From Bradyrhizobium sp. CCBAU 51627 (GTDB taxonomy: Bacteria; Pseudomonadota; Alphaproteobacteria; Rhizobiales; Xanthobacteraceae): DNA of 64,000 nt. Shown here one piece after another: positions 51,103 to 61,299 of this stretch. The position numbers and the translations under genes are program-made. Location of the stretch: the NCBI RefSeq assembly GCF_028128765.1, contig NZ_LBJG01000022.1:113014-177013 (forward strand). Reading direction: 5' to 3'. The notes below the pieces were generated by a model that made no database searches, had not been told where the DNA came from, and saw only the letters and a program-made list of their open reading frames with translations. Within the stretch, counting starts at the first letter, position 1, and every line of letters begins with the position of its first letter.

Positions 51103-53496
51103 TCACTCCGCCGCTTCGACCTTGGCTGCGACCGGTTCGAGCGCGGCGGCGATGGCTTCGTCGACGCGCTCCAGCCAGATGAATTCGAGGTTGTCCCGCG
51201 CGCTCTTCGGGATGTCGTCGTAGTCCCGCTTGTTGCGCGCCGGCAGCATCACCCGCTTCAATCCGGCGGCGGCCGCAGCCACCACCTTCTCCTTGATGCC
51301 GCCAACAGGCAGCACCAGGCCGCGCAGCGAGATCTCGCCGGTCATCGCCGTGTCGCTGCGCACCGTGCGATTGGTAAGCAGCGACGTCAGCGCCGTGAAC
51401 ATCGCCACACCCGCGCTCGGCCCGTCCTTCGGGGTCGCGCCCGCCGGGACGTGAACGTGGATGTCGCTCTTCTCGAACAGCTGGGGATCGATGCCGAGCT
51501 GCGTGGCCCTGCTCTTCACCAGCGTCATCGCCGCCTGAACGCTCTCGCGCATGACGTCGCCGAGCTGGCCGGTCAGGATCATCCCGCCCTTGCCGGGCAC
51601 CCGCGAGGCCTCGATGAACAGGATATCGCCGCCGACCGGCGTCCAGGCAAGGCCGGTGGCCACGCCGGGAATGCTGGTGCGCTGGGCGATCTCGCCCTCG
51701 AAGCGTGGTTGGCCAAGCACGGTGGCGATGTCCTTCGTCGTCACCACGATCTTGGCGACCGTGCCTTCGGCGACCTGCACCGCGGCATGGCGGAACAGCT
51801 TGCCGATCTCGCGCTCAAGATTACGCACGCCGGCCTCGCGGGTGTAACCCTTGACCACCAGCTTCAGCGCCTCCGGCTCGATCTCGGCCTGCTCGGCCGT
51901 GAGGCCGTTGGCCTCGAGCTGCCGCCGCACCAGGTAGCGCCGTGCGATCTCCAGCTTCTCGTCCTCGGTGTAACCGGCGAGACTGATCAGCTCCATGCGG
52001 TCCAGCAGCGGACCCGGGATCTGGTCCAGCATGTTGGCGGTCGCGATGAAGACCACGCGCGACAGGTCGAAGGGCACGCCCAGGTAATTGTCCCGGAACG
52101 TCCCGTTCTGCTCGGGGTCAAGCACCTCCAGCATGGCGGCCGAGGGATCCCCCTGCACGCCACGGCCCATCTTGTCGATCTCGTCCAGCATCATGACGCA
52201 GTTCCTTGCGCCAGCCTTCTTGATGCCCTGGATGATGTTGCCGGGCAGCGCGCCGATGTAGGTGCGGCGGTGACCGCGGATCTCGGCCTCGTCATGCACG
52301 CCGCCGAGGCTGACGCGCACGAAGGGGCGCCCCATCGCGCGTGCGATGGATTGGCCGAGCGAGGTCTTGCCGACGCCGGGTGGACCGACGAAGCACAGGA
52401 TCGGAGCCTTGCCCTGCGGCGCCAGCTTGCGCACCGCCAGATATTCGATGATCCGGCTCTTGATCTTCTCCAGGCCGAAATGGTCGGCATCCAGGATGGC
52501 GCGCGCCTCCTTGATGTCGATCGGCTTCTCCGCGGGCAGCGCCCAGGGCAACTCGATCAGCCAATCCAGATAGGTGCGGACCATGCCGGCTTCGCCTGCG
52601 GCCTCCGGCATGCGCTCGTAGCGGCGCAGCTCCTTCTTGGCATGCGCGTCCGCCTCCGGCGGCATGTCGGCCTTGGCGATCGCAGCCGTCAGCTCGGCGA
52701 CCTCGGCGGCCTTGCCGTCGCCTTCGCCCAGCTGGCGCTGGATGGTTGCCATCTGCTCGCGCAGGATCGCCTCGCGCTGCCGCTCGTCGAAGCTGGCGCG
52801 GGTCTTCTGGCCTATTTCATTGCTGATGCGCAGCACCTCCAGCCGTTCGGCCAGGTGCTTCGACACCTTCTCGACGCGCAGAGCGAGGTCGATGGTCTCC
52901 AGCACCTCCTGCTTGTCCTGCGGCTTGATGTCCATGAACGACGTCGCCAGGTCCGCCAGCGCGCCGGGCGCGGTCGTGCCCTGGAACATCGCGGCCAGCT
53001 CGGGCGGCGCCTGCGGCAGCAGCTCGATCGCCTCGATGGCTTGGCGTTGCAGGTTCAGCGCCCGCGCCTCGATCTCCGGCGAGGACGTGGTCGGCTCGGG
53101 GATCTGCTGGATGCGCGCGGCCGGGAACGGCGTCCCCGGCAGGAAGTCGAGAATCCGCGCGCGCTGCACGCCCTGGCAGACGATGTGATGGGTGCCGTCG
53201 GGCGCGGTGATGTAGCGCACGATGTTGGCGATGGTTGCGACCCGATAGAGATCGTCCGGACCGGGCTCGTCGATCTCGGGGCTGCGTTGCATGACGATGC
53301 CGATCGGCCGCTGCTCGCGCAGCGCCTGCTGTGCGGCGGCGACCGACTTCGGCCGTGCGATCGCGATCGGCGCGATGGCGCCGGGAAACAGCACCATCTC
53401 CCGCACGGGGATGATGATCAGTGCGTCTTCGGGAATCTTCACGTCGGAACCGTTCTGGGAATTGGGCTGTGCGGTATTCATCTGTTCGGTGGTCAT
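51103..53496 (-). CDS. lon: Lon ATP-dependent protease
   Basis: A 797-residue LonA-type protease. N-terminal substrate domain ([19 protein letters not shown]), AAA+ domain with Walker [10 protein letters not shown] and Walker [11 protein letters not shown], and a C-terminal protease domain with catalytic Ser near residue 694 (KDGPSAG) and Lys near 735 (VGGIKEK). It degrades misfolded and regulatory proteins. It lies 8 bp downstream of hsp20. The N-terminal extension is Gln/Asn-rich. This may be a second lon copy, since rhizobial lon usually sits beside clpX and hupB. Confidence 0.93.
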   Translation of the reverse strand: MTTEQMNTAQPNSQNGSDVKIPEDALIIIPVREMVLFPGAIAPIAIARPKSVAAAQQALREQRPIGIVMQRSPEIDEPGPDDLYRVATIANIVRYITAPDGTHHIVCQGVQRARILDFLPGTPFPAARIQQIPEPTTSSPEIEARALNLQRQAIEAIELLPQAPPELAAMFQGTTAPGALADLATSFMDIKPQDKQEVLETIDLALRVEKVSKHLAERLEVLRISNEIGQKTRASFDERQREAILREQMATIQRQLGEGDGKAAEVAELTAAIAKADMPPEADAHAKKELRRYERMPEAAGEAGMVRTYLDWLIELPWALPAEKPIDIKEARAILDADHFGLEKIKSRIIEYLAVRKLAPQGKAPILCFVGPPGVGKTSLGQSIARAMGRPFVRVSLGGVHDEAEIRGHRRTYIGALPGNIIQGIKKAGARNCVMMLDEIDKMGRGVQGDPSAAMLEVLDPEQNGTFRDNYLGVPFDLSRVVFIATANMLDQIPGPLLDRMELISLAGYTEDEKLEIARRYLVRRQLEANGLTAEQAEIEPEALKLVVKGYTREAGVRNLEREIGKLFRHAAVQVAEGTVAKIVVTTKDIATVLGQPRFEGEIAQRTSIPGVATGLAWTPVGGDILFIEASRVPGKGGMILTGQLGDVMRESVQAAMTLVKSRATQLGIDPQLFEKSDIHVHVPAGATPKDGPSAGVAMFTALTSLLTNRTVRSDTAMTGEISLRGLVLPVGGIKEKVVAAAAAGLKRVMLPARNKRDYDDIPKSARDNLEFIWLERVDEAIAAALEPVAAKVEAAE

Positions 53497-53504
53497 GATC
53501 GACC

Positions 53505-53888
53505 TCAGGATTTGGCAAGGCGCAGTGCGACGCAGCCGTCCATCACGAAGCGGCTGATGGCGTAGCGGCCAAGGGGAAGCGCGATGCGCCGCTCGAAGCG
53601 CCCCTGCGGCAGCTCGAGCCGATGGATGCGGGCGTTGCGAAGCTCTGGCGGCAGCGTGCGCTGGCCGGAGATGATAAGCACGCCGTCATGGATCACCGTC
53701 TCGACATTGTCGGGATTGACGCCGGGAAGCGCGACCAGGATCAGGAGCTCATGCTCGGTCTCGAGCACGTCGATCGGCGGCTCCCAGCACGCTTCCTGAC
53801 GGCCGAACTGCTGGCGCATGCGTTCGCCGCGGGTCAGCTGGTCCAGGGCCTCGGACAGCATCCAGTCGAAGGGGTTTTTGGGTTGCAT
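53505..53888 (-). CDS. Small heat-shock protein (Hsp20 family)
   Basis: A 127-residue alpha-crystallin-domain protein. The domain runs from WEPPIDVLETEHELLILVAL to FERRIALPLGRY, with the G-V-L-like GVLIISGQRTLP strand. It lacks the usual C-terminal IXI tail. It precedes lon, giving a chaperone-protease operon. The ATG at 53888 begins MQPKNPFDWML, a typical start; the longer frame is rejected. No ROSE-type thermometer is evident in the leader. Confidence 0.85.
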   Translation of the reverse strand: MQPKNPFDWMLSEALDQLTRGERMRQQFGRQEACWEPPIDVLETEHELLILVALPGVNPDNVETVIHDGVLIISGQRTLPPELRNARIHRLELPQGRFERRIALPLGRYAISRFVMDGCVALRLAKS

Positions 53889-54018
53889 GGCAAGACTCGG
53901 GGAAGGCGCTGCGGTTGGAAAACGGGGATATGGGGATGGTTCCCGCAAATTCCAGCATCGCGCGCTTGCAGCATGCCTGGTCCTCGAAGGCGGGGAGACC
54001 CCTTGCAGTCAGACGCAT

Positions 54019-54047
54019 CGACGCCGCGGAGATGTTCCGCGGCGTCG
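54019..54047 (-). terminator. Hairpin after the ferritin-like gene
   Basis: A perfect 12-bp stem (CGACGCCGCGGA/TCCGCGGCGTCG) with a five-base loop lies 28 bp after the stop of the DUF892 gene. It has no T tract. It probably separates that gene from hsp20-lon. Confidence 0.6.
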
Positions 54048-54074
54048 AAGGCAACAATTGGACGGGCCCTGAAA

Positions 54075-54644
54075 TCAGGCGGCAGCCGGGTAGTCTGCTT
54101 CCGCCTCGAGATTGATGACCGATGTGGCGAGTTCGCTCAGCGTGTGGTCGGTCGCCTCTTCCTCGTCCAGCGTCTCCTGAAGCAGACTTGCCGCGTCCTG
54201 CATGCCGAGTTCCTCGGCCCAGGTGCGTAGCGTGCCGTAGCGGGAGATTTCGTAATGCTCGACGGCCTGTGCCGCGGCGAGCAGGCCGGCGTCGAGGGCA
54301 GGAGCGTTCTTGAAGTCCTTCATGATCTCGGCGCCCTCTTCGGTGATGCCGTTGATCGCTTCGCAGGGCTTGCCGCGTGCCGGCTTGCCCAGCATCTTGA
54401 AGATCTGGTCGAGACGTTTGACCTGGCCCTGCGTCTCCCGCAGATGCTTGTTGAAGGCGGCCGCGAGGTCCTTTGAGTTCGCGGCCTTGGCCATCTTGGG
54501 CAGGGTCCTGATGATCTTGTTCTCCGCGAAATAGATGTCCTTCAGCGTTTCCAGAAACAGGTCGCTCAGCATCTTGGGCGCCTGACGCGGGCGGCGCGAT
54601 GCGGTCCTTTTCCTGGATGCACGTTTCTTTGCTTGCTTAGCCAT
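54075..54644 (-). CDS. Ferritin-like DUF892 (YciE/YciF) protein
   Basis: A 189-residue protein. A basic lead (MAKQAKKRASRKRTASRRPR) may bind nucleic acid. The rest is a four-helix ferritin-like domain: LFLETLKDIYFAENKIIRTL, then LRETQGQVKRLDQIFKML, VEHYEISRYGTLRTWAEEL and LDEEEATDHTLSELA. The E and H residues (YFAENK, VEHYE, DEEEATDH) fit a di-iron site. YciF proteins are stress-induced. Confidence 0.9.
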   Translation of the reverse strand: MAKQAKKRASRKRTASRRPRQAPKMLSDLFLETLKDIYFAENKIIRTLPKMAKAANSKDLAAAFNKHLRETQGQVKRLDQIFKMLGKPARGKPCEAINGITEEGAEIMKDFKNAPALDAGLLAAAQAVEHYEISRYGTLRTWAEELGMQDAASLLQETLDEEEATDHTLSELATSVINLEAEADYPAAA

Positions 54645-54793
54645 AAATCCTCCTCATGAGGCGACACGGGAAGGCATGCGCTTCCTCAATCCTCACGCGA
54701 TCAAGAGCCGGGGCAAGCAAATGTTCCTCGCGAAGGCCCGCGCGAGCCGCTATGGCTGGCCGCCACAACCACGCTCGCCGAGACACCTGACCC

Positions 54794-55420
54794 ATGCTCG
54801 ACTTCGCCCTGTCCGCCTTCGTCACGCTGCTGCTGGTGGTCGATCCCGTCGGCCTGGCACCGGCGTTTCTGGCCGCGACCGGAGGCATGCCGGACAAGAT
54901 CAAGCGGACGGCCGCGCTGCGGGCGCCGTTCATCGCGGCCTCGATCCTGGTCGTGATCGCGCTGGTCGGAAACTGGCTGTTGCGCCAACTCGGGATCGGC
55001 ATCCCCGCGTTTCAGATCGCCGGAGGGCTGCTGCTGTTCGGCGTCTCCTATCAGATGATCTTCGGCGACCGGCCGCATCGCGAGGCGCGGGAGGCCGACA
55101 AGGCAACCGCGGAGCACGCCTCCGACGTCGCCGTGTTTCCGCTCACCATCCCCATGATGGCCGGTCCCGGGGCGATCGCGACCACGCTGCTGCTGGCCGG
55201 TGATGCCGGCTATGGCGCCAGGCTCGCCATCATCATGGCCGTCGTCCTCTCCGTCAGCCTGCTCTGCATGCTCTGCTTCGTCTCGGCGCACCTGATCGCG
55301 CGGACGCTGGGGCGCACCGGCAATGCCGTGCTCTCGCGCGTGCTCGGCATGCTGCTCGCGGCCTATTCGGTTCAGTTCGTGATCAATGGGGTCGCGGCCG
55401 TCCGGGCCAGCCTCTCCTAG
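54794..55420 (+). CDS. MarC/UPF0056 family inner-membrane protein
   Basis: A 208-residue membrane protein with six hydrophobic segments. Conserved patches are VVDPVGLAPAFLA, AGGLLLFGVSYQMIFG, FPLTIPMMAGPGAIATTLLL and TGNAVLSRVLGMLLAAYSVQ. The family has no settled function. It stands alone. Confidence 0.9.
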   Translation: MLDFALSAFVTLLLVVDPVGLAPAFLAATGGMPDKIKRTAALRAPFIAASILVVIALVGNWLLRQLGIGIPAFQIAGGLLLFGVSYQMIFGDRPHREAREADKATAEHASDVAVFPLTIPMMAGPGAIATTLLLAGDAGYGARLAIIMAVVLSVSLLCMLCFVSAHLIARTLGRTGNAVLSRVLGMLLAAYSVQFVINGVAAVRASLS

Positions 55421-55591
55421 GACTGTGACGAACTGTTAATCCATTGATTTTACACTCGATTTCATGGTGCGACGAGGGCGCAGGCAAGGCCGCGCCCGAA
55501 CAGGTCCGCTTTCGCTTGCGCTGCCACATTGCTTTGACGTACTTCCCCTCTAACAAGCGCCCATCGCGAAGAAGGTGGAGACGAGATCGAG

Positions 55592-56245
55592 ATGTCGATG
55601 ACAGGGGACGAGCTCGGCAAGAGACAGGCCATCATCGACGCCTGCCGTCGCATGAACGCGCTCGGCATCAACCAGGGGACATCAGGCAATATCAGCGTGC
55701 GTTTTGGCAATGGGCTGCTGATTACGCCGACCAGCGTGCCCTATGACACCATGACGCCGGACCAGATCGTCTTCATGGGGCTGGACGGCTCGCATGCCGC
55801 CGACCAGAAGCCATCCAGCGAGTGGCGCTTCCATCTGGACATTCTGAAGGCGCGTGCCGACATCGGCGCCGTCGTGCACGCCCATCCGACCTATTGCACC
55901 ATCCTGGCGATCATGGGCGTGGAGATCCCGCCGGTGCACTACATGATCGCGGCCGCCGGCGGCGACAGCATCCGCTGCGCACCCTACGCCACTTTCGGCA
56001 CGGCGGAACTGTCCGAGCATGCGGTGCGCGCGCTGGAGGGGCGGCTCGCCTGCCTGCTCGACCATCACGGCATGATCGCCGTCGGCAAGACGCTCGACAA
56101 GGCGATGTGGCTCGCCGTCGAGGTCGAGACATTGGCGCGGCAATATCACGGCTGTCTCCAGATCGGTAAACCGCCGCTCTTGTCGAGCGCCGAGATCGAA
56201 CGAGTCCGCCAGCGCATGGCCGGCTACGGCCTATCGGAAGGCTAG
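55592..56245 (+). CDS. Class II aldolase (fuculose-phosphate aldolase type)
   Basis: A 217-residue AraD/FucA-fold aldolase. The phosphate site is INQGTSGNISVR, the zinc histidines are in VVHAHPTYCT (HxH), and a third in LLDHHGMIAVG; the catalytic Glu is in SSEWRFH. It splits a sugar phosphate to a C2 or C3 fragment. The neighbouring ClC gene starts 8 bp later, but the link is not clear. Confidence 0.88.
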   Translation: MSMTGDELGKRQAIIDACRRMNALGINQGTSGNISVRFGNGLLITPTSVPYDTMTPDQIVFMGLDGSHAADQKPSSEWRFHLDILKARADIGAVVHAHPTYCTILAIMGVEIPPVHYMIAAAGGDSIRCAPYATFGTAELSEHAVRALEGRLACLLDHHGMIAVGKTLDKAMWLAVEVETLARQYHGCLQIGKPPLLSSAEIERVRQRMAGYGLSEG

Positions 56246-56253
56246 GGCGGGCA

Positions 56254-58041
56254 GTGTTCGCGCGGATCAGATATTTCGTCGACGGCAAGGGCACCAACCG
56301 TACCATGGTGCGGCTGCGCGCGCTGTTGCGTAGCAACGAGTTCTACCTGATCCCGCTCGCGCTCGTGATCGGCACGCTGGCCGGCGCGATCGTGACGCTG
56401 ATGGCCGAGATCGCGCAGATCGCCCACGTCATCATCTATGGCATCCCGATCGACGTGCGTCTGTCGGCCAACACCTATATCAGTCCCTGGGCAGCGATGA
56501 TCGCCCCGGCGATGGGCGGCCTCTCGCTTGGCGTCATGGAATGGTGGCGGCGACGGCTGAAGATTTCCAGCGCGGTCGACCCGATCGAGGCCAATGCGCT
56601 GCGTGGCGGCAATCTGTCGATGCGCGACAGCGTCGTGGTGTCGAGCCAGACGTTGATCTCGAACGGCTGCGGCGCCTCGGTCGGCCTCGAGGCCGGCTAT
56701 ACCCAGATCGGCTCGGGTATCGCCTCGTTGCTCGGGAAATTCTTCAATCTTCGCCGCAACGACCTCCGCCTGGTCGTCGGCTGCGGCTCTGCGGCGGCGA
56801 TCGCGGCGGCCTTCGGCGCGCCGATCACCGGCGCGTTCTACGCCTGCGAGCTGATCGTCGGCGTCTATGCGGTCGGCAGCGCCGCGCCGATCCTGGCGGC
56901 GTCGTTGGCGGGCGCGCTCACCGCGCAATGGCTCGGCGGCGCGCCTTACTCGCTCGAAATCCCCAAGGTCAGCGCCGTCGGCGTCGAGCAATATCTGGCC
57001 CTGATCGGGTTGGCTCTCGCGACCAGCGGCGTCGGCATCGCCGTGATGCGGTCCTCTCCGGCGTTCGAACGGCTGTTCGCCTGGCTGCCGGTCTGGCTGC
57101 GACCGGTGCTCGGCGGTCTCATCGTCGGCAGCTTCGCCCTCGTCACGCCGCAGGTGCTCGCGGCCGGCCACGGCGCTATGGTGCTCGATCTCTTCCACGA
57201 CATGACGATCGGCCTGGTCGCGATCATCATCGCGCTGAAGGTAACGGCCTGCCTGATCTCGCTGGCCTCCGGCTTCCGCGGCGGTCTCTTCTTCGCCTCG
57301 CTGTTCGTCGGCAGCCTGATCGGAAAATTCTTCGCCGCGGTGCTGCTCCTGATCAGCCCCAACTTCGCGATCGACCCGCTGGTGGCGATGTTGACCGGCA
57401 TGGCAACGCTGGGCGTCGCCATCGTCGGTGGGCCCCTGACCATGTCGTTCCTCGTGCTCGAGATGACCCGCAATGTCGACGTTACCGCCGTGGTGCTGGC
57501 CGGCTGCATCGTCACCTCGATCTGCGTGCGCTTCATGTTCGGCCATTCCTTCTCGACCTGGCGCCTGCATCTGCGCGGCGAGACCATCCGCAGCGCCAAC
57601 GACGTCGGCTGGCTCCGCAACCTGACCGTCGAGCGGCTGATGCGCTCCGACGTCGGCAAGGTGCCGTCAACCACCACCATCGCCGCGACACGGCGGGAAT
57701 TCGTGCTGGGATCGCGGCCCGGCATCGTCATCGTCAACAATGCTGACGAATATGTCGGTCTTGTCCTGCTGCCCGATCTGTTCTCCAGCGACCTCGACAC
57801 CATCGCCGACGACATCCAGGTCATCGAGCTTGCCCGCCTGACCGACATCGTGCTGATCCCGGAAATGAACGTAAAGAGCGCGATGGCGGTATTCGACGAG
57901 GCCGAGGCCGAAATGCTGGCGGTGGTCGATTCCACCGACAGCCGCAAGGTGGTCGGCTTCCTGACCGAGACCTTTGCCCGCCGCCGCTATGTCGAGGAAA
58001 TCGACAAGGCCACGCGCGGCGTGCTGGGCGCGTTGTCGTAA
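56254..58041 (+). CDS. ClC-family anion channel/transporter with C-terminal CBS pair
   Basis: A 595-residue membrane protein. Residues about 30-440 are the ClC domain; the last 130 residues contain CBS-like domains (VERLMRSDVGKVPS and MAVFDEAEAEMLAVVDSTD). The gating glutamate is conserved (E146 in SVGLEAGYTQIGSG), but all three signature motifs deviate: GSGIP is DPIEAN, GREGP is GLEAG, and GxFxP is GLFFAS. That may change ion selectivity. The start is GTG at 56254. Confidence 0.88.
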   Translation: MFARIRYFVDGKGTNRTMVRLRALLRSNEFYLIPLALVIGTLAGAIVTLMAEIAQIAHVIIYGIPIDVRLSANTYISPWAAMIAPAMGGLSLGVMEWWRRRLKISSAVDPIEANALRGGNLSMRDSVVVSSQTLISNGCGASVGLEAGYTQIGSGIASLLGKFFNLRRNDLRLVVGCGSAAAIAAAFGAPITGAFYACELIVGVYAVGSAAPILAASLAGALTAQWLGGAPYSLEIPKVSAVGVEQYLALIGLALATSGVGIAVMRSSPAFERLFAWLPVWLRPVLGGLIVGSFALVTPQVLAAGHGAMVLDLFHDMTIGLVAIIIALKVTACLISLASGFRGGLFFASLFVGSLIGKFFAAVLLLISPNFAIDPLVAMLTGMATLGVAIVGGPLTMSFLVLEMTRNVDVTAVVLAGCIVTSICVRFMFGHSFSTWRLHLRGETIRSANDVGWLRNLTVERLMRSDVGKVPSTTTIAATRREFVLGSRPGIVIVNNADEYVGLVLLPDLFSSDLDTIADDIQVIELARLTDIVLIPEMNVKSAMAVFDEAEAEMLAVVDSTDSRKVVGFLTETFARRRYVEEIDKATRGVLGALS

Positions 58042-58170
58042 GCCGAGCTCGCCCCGGGGCAGGCTGCCCCGGCACGCTGAGCGGACTTGCAAGATCGTTC
58101 ACAACCTCTAGGCTAGGGATGGACGGTCAGGCTAGTCGCCTTGGCCGCATTCCGCGACGAGGGACGTGCG

Positions 58171-59490
58171 ATGTCGGACACGCTTCGCCTGTTGCTTGCC
58201 TTGCTCGAACTCGGGCCGCGGCTGAAGGATCTGCTCGGCGACAAATGGCCTCCTTACGCTGAGGAATTGCAGCAGCTCGCTGGCCGCGCCGGCCAGGGCG
58301 AGGACCCGGACAAGCTTCGCCAATCGCTCGATCTCCTGGTCGTGCGGCTGCTCGCGGAGCCGCCCGCGGTGGAATTGATCGAGCGATTGGTGGAAAACAT
58401 GGCGGCGCCCCTTGCCACCCGGGAGACCGTTACGCGCCGCGGCCGGGTGTCGCCGCGCGTCGTTCCGGACACCGTCCAGCCGAGCACGGATCAAGCGACT
58501 GGCGTTGTCACCATCCCCGTCTTCTACGGCACGGATCGCGCGAGGGGCGACGACACGCCGGCGAGTTATTTTCGCGGCAAGCGCGGGGAGCTTGCGTTCG
58601 GGGTCGCTGAAGTCAGCGTGCCCACGCGCGGCCGCGAGGTCGGTCAGCTCACCGGACCCAGCTGGTGGATATTCGAACGCTCGCCCAATCCGGAAAAGCA
58701 CGTGATCCTCAAAAGCGTGGGCGCGCTTGGCCGGGACGCCTTCGTCACCACCTTGAAGGATTCGCTTGCCGCGGCAGATTTGCACGACGTCCTGATCTTC
58801 GTGCACGGTTACAACGTGACATTCGAGGATGCGGCGCGGCGCGCCGGGCAACTTTCGGTGGATCTGAAATTCGCCGGCAGGACGCTGCTGTATAGCTGGG
58901 CCTCGGCGGCGGATACCAAAAAGTACACTGTGGACGAGAGCACGATCGACTGGTCGCGAGATCATTTCGAGGCGTTCCTCAAGCTCGCGCTCGGTGAGGT
59001 CGGCGCCGGCAAGGTTCACATCATCGCGCACAGCATGGGCAACCGCGCGGTGATCAACACGCTCGAACGCGCCACGTCCTGGCCATTGCCGGCCGGCGCC
59101 GCCAAGCTCGGCCAGATCATCTTTGCCGCCCCCGACATCGACCGCGACCGCTTCGTCCAGCTCGCAGCGAAATTCAAAGGCTGCGCCGCGCGCGTCACGC
59201 TCTATGCCTCCTCGCGCGACGTCGCGCTGCTGGCCTCGAAATTCGTGCACGGCTACCCCCGGGCGGGCGAGGCCGGCGAGGCGCTGACGATCGTCGACGG
59301 CGTCGATACGATCGACGCGTCGCTGGTCGACACCAGCTTGGTCGGCCTGCGCCATTCCTATTTCGGCGAGAAGCGCTCGATCCTGAACGACATCTTCAAC
59401 CTGATCGCGCAGCAACTCGCCCCCGACCAGCGCTTCGACCTCCAGGCCGCAGGCGATGCGGTTCGGAGGTACTGGAGGTATCGGGCCTGA
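58171..59490 (+). CDS. Alpha/beta hydrolase (DUF900 family)
   Basis: A 439-residue cytoplasmic hydrolase. An N-terminal helical part (residues 1-110) precedes a DUF900-like fold: VTIPVFYGTDRARGDDTPAS, the oxyanion-type LIFVHGYNVTFEDAARR, and the nucleophile elbow IIAHSMGN. Acid and base are near FAAPDIDRDRF and LRHSYFG. ATG at 58171 follows GAGGGA. Substrate unknown. Confidence 0.85.
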   Translation: MSDTLRLLLALLELGPRLKDLLGDKWPPYAEELQQLAGRAGQGEDPDKLRQSLDLLVVRLLAEPPAVELIERLVENMAAPLATRETVTRRGRVSPRVVPDTVQPSTDQATGVVTIPVFYGTDRARGDDTPASYFRGKRGELAFGVAEVSVPTRGREVGQLTGPSWWIFERSPNPEKHVILKSVGALGRDAFVTTLKDSLAAADLHDVLIFVHGYNVTFEDAARRAGQLSVDLKFAGRTLLYSWASAADTKKYTVDESTIDWSRDHFEAFLKLALGEVGAGKVHIIAHSMGNRAVINTLERATSWPLPAGAAKLGQIIFAAPDIDRDRFVQLAAKFKGCAARVTLYASSRDVALLASKFVHGYPRAGEAGEALTIVDGVDTIDASLVDTSLVGLRHSYFGEKRSILNDIFNLIAQQLAPDQRFDLQAAGDAVRRYWRYRA

Positions 59491-59624
59491 ACGTCATTTG
59501 GAGCGGGGCAGTCCACAATCGTTCAAAGCGCGGCAGATTGCCGCGATCGCGCAACCATTTCAGTGCTTTGCGCATTATGTGTTGTTTCCCTATCTCTTCT
59601 TTGGTGAGAGCAGAGGACATCAGG

Positions 59625-60008
59625 ATGAGTGACAGGTCCGTGAATTCGAGAGTTGGCCGCGCTGCGCTGGCTGCGTTCACCAGTTTCGCCCTGGTCGTGG
59701 CGTCCCTGTCGCCGTCGTCTGCCGCGTCTCCGATGCCTGCCAAGGCAACGCCTGCCGTGGCGGGGCAGGGGACATCCAACGCGACCGATTTCAGCGCCGC
59801 GCGGCGTCACCATTATCGGTATTATCGGCGCGGACCGAACGCTGCGGGACTCGCCTTCATGGGCCTCGCGGCCGGCCTGATCGGCGGCGCGATCGCCGAG
59901 AGCCGCCGCCAGGAATATTACGACAACTACTATTATGGCGGCCCGCGCTATTATGGCCCAGGCTACGGCTATTATGGCGGCCCGGGCTACTACTACAATC
60001 CGTACTGA
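59625..60008 (+). CDS. Exported Tyr/Gly-rich protein
   Basis: A 127-residue protein with signal peptide (about residues 12-33, ending SAAS). A Gly/Ala segment (AGLAFMGLAAGLIGGAIAES) could enter a membrane. The C-terminus is a low-complexity run of Y, G and P (YYGGPRYYGPGYGYYGG). Such proteins are common in Bradyrhizobium and have no known role. ATG at 59625 follows CAGAGGA. Confidence 0.75.
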   Translation: MSDRSVNSRVGRAALAAFTSFALVVASLSPSSAASPMPAKATPAVAGQGTSNATDFSAARRHHYRYYRRGPNAAGLAFMGLAAGLIGGAIAESRRQEYYDNYYYGGPRYYGPGYGYYGGPGYYYNPY

Positions 60009-60048
60009 TGTTTGCCTGACGGGCAACACACCGCAAATGCTGTCAATC

Positions 60049-60665
60049 CCTTCCGGTAAAAACATTCCGCTTTACCGAAATTCGGAAATGTCGTATGTGT
60101 CGTCCATCCCGGCTTGATCCTGAGGGGCGATCGTCCGTCGTCACGTTTGCGAGCCGGGGATGCGGTGGACGCGGCAGCGTCGGCACGAAAGGGTGCGGGC
60201 AGGGCGGGTAGTCCCTGTGAGCCCCAAACCGCGTGTGGACGAACGACGCTGTCCAGTTCGTCGCGCCAACATTTTTCCCGCAATGTCGACAGCGCGGGAA
60301 AACCCTGTGGCCGGCGAACGCGCGTACGGCAAAACCGTGTGGTCCTGGCCGTCGTTGCTACGGTCAAGCTGTCGCGGAGATGTAGAGCGCCCAACCGGGT
60401 TAACTGCATCGTCAATTCGCGAGGCGAGGGAGGCCAGAAGGAATTCGGCTCCCGGGAGAGCGCGGCATAAGCCGTCAAACCACTGCGCAGGGAAGGCCGT
60501 GTGTTGGGCCACACCTGTATGCTGCTGTGCGGTCTTTTTGCGTCACATTTTCGCGCAGCAGACCGCGGGTGCCAGGTCCGCACCCGGTCTTCCCTGCGCC
60601 CTCTTGGATCAGAGGGCGGCGAGATCAAGCAAAGCTCGGGCGAATTGAGCCGCGAGGCTGCGAAG
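60049..60665. repeat. Dispersed intergenic repeat, copy B
   Basis: A second, longer copy of the element at 3813-4385, in the same orientation. It has an extra block of about 80 bp near 60225-60320 (around the run CATTTTTCCCGCAATG). Shared landmarks are the start hairpin (TTCCGCTTTACCGAAA), TACGGCAAAACCGTGTGGTC, and GGCATAAGCCGTCAAACCAC. No credible gene lies in 60009-60850; the bases after 60665 hold only further non-coding sequence. Confidence 0.8.
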
Positions 60666-60850
60666 GCGCGTCTGCGTCTGCTCATTCGGTGTCATCGCCC
60701 GGCTTGCCGCGTTCGCTGAAGCTTCGGCGCGCCGAGCCCCCCTGTGGGCCTCGGCGTAGCCTTGGCGGAGCCGGGACCGGGCGATCCAGTATTCCAGAGG
60801 CCGCTGTGATCGAGCCGAGAAGCTGCGGCGAGCAGCCTTGCTCTATCTCC

Positions 60851-61069
60851 TCACCGGCCCGCCGGGGCCGACATTGCGCCGTTGGCGTAGCGCGACCAGT
60901 CGGGAGCCGTCGGTTGCGATGGCCAGATGGCGGCGTTGGAATCGCGCACCGACTGCGTGATGGGGGCAGGCCGCGCCTTGCGAATATGGTGGCGGTCGCT
61001 CGCCGCGGCGGTCTGGATGGTGATGGCAGCGATCAGCGTGGCGCCGAGAATGGTGAAGATCTTTTGCAT
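60851..61069 (-). CDS. Small exported protein of unknown function
   Basis: A 72-residue protein. Signal peptide residues 1-22 (MQKIFTILGATLIAAITIQT) and GGAGAAA upstream of the ATG at 61069. The mature part is basic with SVRDSNAAIWPSQPTAPDWSRY, a pattern I have seen in small rhizobial secreted proteins. A longer upstream frame lacks a signal and is rejected. Confidence 0.65.
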   Translation of the reverse strand: MQKIFTILGATLIAAITIQTAAASDRHHIRKARPAPITQSVRDSNAAIWPSQPTAPDWSRYANGAMSAPAGR

Positions 61070-61299
61070 GGTTGTTTCTCCCGCGACGACGCTCCGGCAA
61101 TGAGACTGTTTTTTCTGCGCGTCGTCGCGGCTGACATGGCGATGCGTCCCGTCGAATATCAGCCTCGCCAGCTTCACGATGGGGCGAGCTAATTTTTTGG
61201 TCCCGGCTAAAAATTCGGCAATCGCCGCGCCGGGCCCGATGGACTTGACCGGCGCCATCAGGTTGAATGGGGCAACTGAGGTTTTTAGGCGCGACAACG

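Noticed and set aside
50986..53565. An 859-codon plus-strand frame opposite lon
   Set aside because: It covers the entire reverse strand of lon, whose motifs are unmistakable, and is rich in H, R, D and L as antisense frames usually are.
53889..54018. Possible ROSE RNA thermometer in the hsp20 leader, as known for Bradyrhizobium small heat-shock genes
   Set aside because: The bases before the start lack the Shine-Dalgarno and the UYGCU-type anti-SD pairing that define ROSE elements.
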